A stretch of DNA of 64,000 bases from Undaria pinnatifida (lineage: Eukaryota; Sar; Phaeophyceae; Laminariales; Alariaceae): positions 9,921,967 through 9,985,966 of the forward strand of contig JABAKD010000015.1 in the NCBI GenBank assembly GCA_012845835.1. The letters are read 5' to 3'. The notes below the pieces were generated by a model that searched no databases, had not been told where the DNA came from, and was given only the letters and a program-made list of their open reading frames with translations. Shown here piece by piece: positions 63,310-64,000 of this stretch. Each line of letters opens with the position of its first letter. Within the stretch, counting starts at the first letter, position 1. Made by a program: the position numbers and the translations under genes.

Positions 63310-63440
63310 TTCGCCTCCACATCAGTACAAAACCTCGCTCTGGTGTCTAAGGATAAGAGACCTTGGTAGTCTCCTTCGCCCTTGAGACTGATGACGGGGA
63401 TGCCTTCATTCAGATGTTTAGTTGGTTCGGAAAGACGTAA
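63310..63440 (-). CDS. Possible gene 3 internal exon (GEG-motif segment)
   Basis: The minus strand encodes NEGIPVISLKGEGDYQG and LLSLDTRARFCTDVEAKV with good codon texture, in a frame that closes soon after. The hydrophobic-x-LKGEG strand resembles the last strand of ASH/MSP-type beta domains found in flagellar proteins such as the HYDIN group; this is a weak, single-motif resemblance. Boundaries are approximate: acceptor possibly at 63404 (AATGAAG), donor near 63310 or at GTCTCT after DYQ. A SINE-like repeat abuts its 5' side (63445). Confidence 0.35.
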
Positions 63441-63444
63441 GCAG

Positions 63445-63815
63445 TTGTTAAGGTACTAGTGGGGTATTAGTCCGTTTGACCACTTGCGAAAGGCTAACCA
63501 ATAGCTTACCCAAACTAAGCCTTGTAACACTCTTCCCCCATGAAACGGCGGGATAGCAGGTCGGCCGGATATACGGGCGGACCTGTCCAAGCGGTTTCAT
63601 TTCCTGGGGATACCGGGGAAAATATTTATCAAGTTCGACATGGGGAAAGTCTGAAAAAGGTTATTATGGTGGATGTGGGAATCGAACCCACGACCCAAAA
63701 AACCCATGGTCTGTCGACGACGCCATTTGTTAAGGAAATTAGTGGGGTAGTATTAGTCCGTTCTGACCACTTGCAAAAGGTTAACAAATAGCTTACCCAA
63801 ACTAAGCCTTATAAC
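63445..63815 (-). mobile_element. SINE family C, minus strand
   Basis: It has the same organisation as 50308-50715: heads at about 63465 and 63755, body CTGGGGATACCGGGGA, and B box region GGGAATCGAACCCACGACC. It abuts the possible exon at 63.4 kb. Confidence 0.65.
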
Positions 63816-64000
63816 ACAGTGGTCCGGTTCAAGGAGATGAACGAAGTGGGAAAAGTGTTTATTTGTCCTCAGCCTGGTGGGAAACAAGGCGGAAACCAAG
63901 CACTGAAGCGGTGGGGCTCGTGTCGCACCCCACTATCTACGTCCGTCTGCTCGGGATGATCTACGACTATGTTTTCGTACGATGATTGACAGGATTATCT

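Overview
The window looks like nuclear DNA of an intron-rich, transposon-rich eukaryote, most likely a brown alga or a related stramenopile (inference). The reasons are: conserved coding blocks split by long GT-AG introns; many SINE-like repeats with tRNA-type A and B boxes; TIR MITEs; and a decayed non-LTR retrotransposon whose RT C-terminal half resembles, as I recall it, a LINE lineage common in brown-algal genomes. A SHIPPO (flagellar PG-rich) protein fits an organism with flagellate cells. There are no bacterial-style operons, rRNA genes, functional tRNA genes or CRISPR arrays. Most long reading frames are translations of simple repeats.

Three genes can be read by joining exons with matching phases. 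Gene 1 (+, about 0.5-20.5 kb) joins SHIPPO/STPGR motifs (exons at 752-944, 7265-7604, 8721-8835, 9447-9731), a low-complexity linker with ankyrin repeats (12253-12786, 15443-15560, 18588-18788) and a C-terminal coiled coil (20281-20532). Gene 2 (-, 44463-26411) is a complete six-exon CRAL-TRIO (Sec14-like) lipid-binding protein of 288 residues. Gene 3 (-, beyond 63.4 kb to 60577) is seen only as a terminal exon and one possible upstream exon. Genes 1 and 2 converge on a 5.9 kb gene-free stretch. About 16 kb between genes 2 and 3 is repeats plus one hypothetical duplicated ORF.

Introns and intergenic DNA are packed with repeats: two inverted copies of a 3.5 kb element (2.13-5.69 and 53.57-57.07 kb), several SINE families, foldback elements, MITEs, (ACCCG)n, (CGAAAA)n, (CCA)n, (TAC)n and (TTTG)n arrays, and poly-C/poly-purine tracts.

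The most unusual feature recurs in both large genes. Immediately 5' of an intact exon lies a tandem array of decayed copies of that exon's own 3' splice site plus its first part. There are seven copies before the second ankyrin exon, five before CRAL-TRIO exon 2, three before SHIPPO exon 3, and possibly two before SHIPPO exon 1. In every array the copy furthest 3' is the intact one. I know of no named feature class for this.
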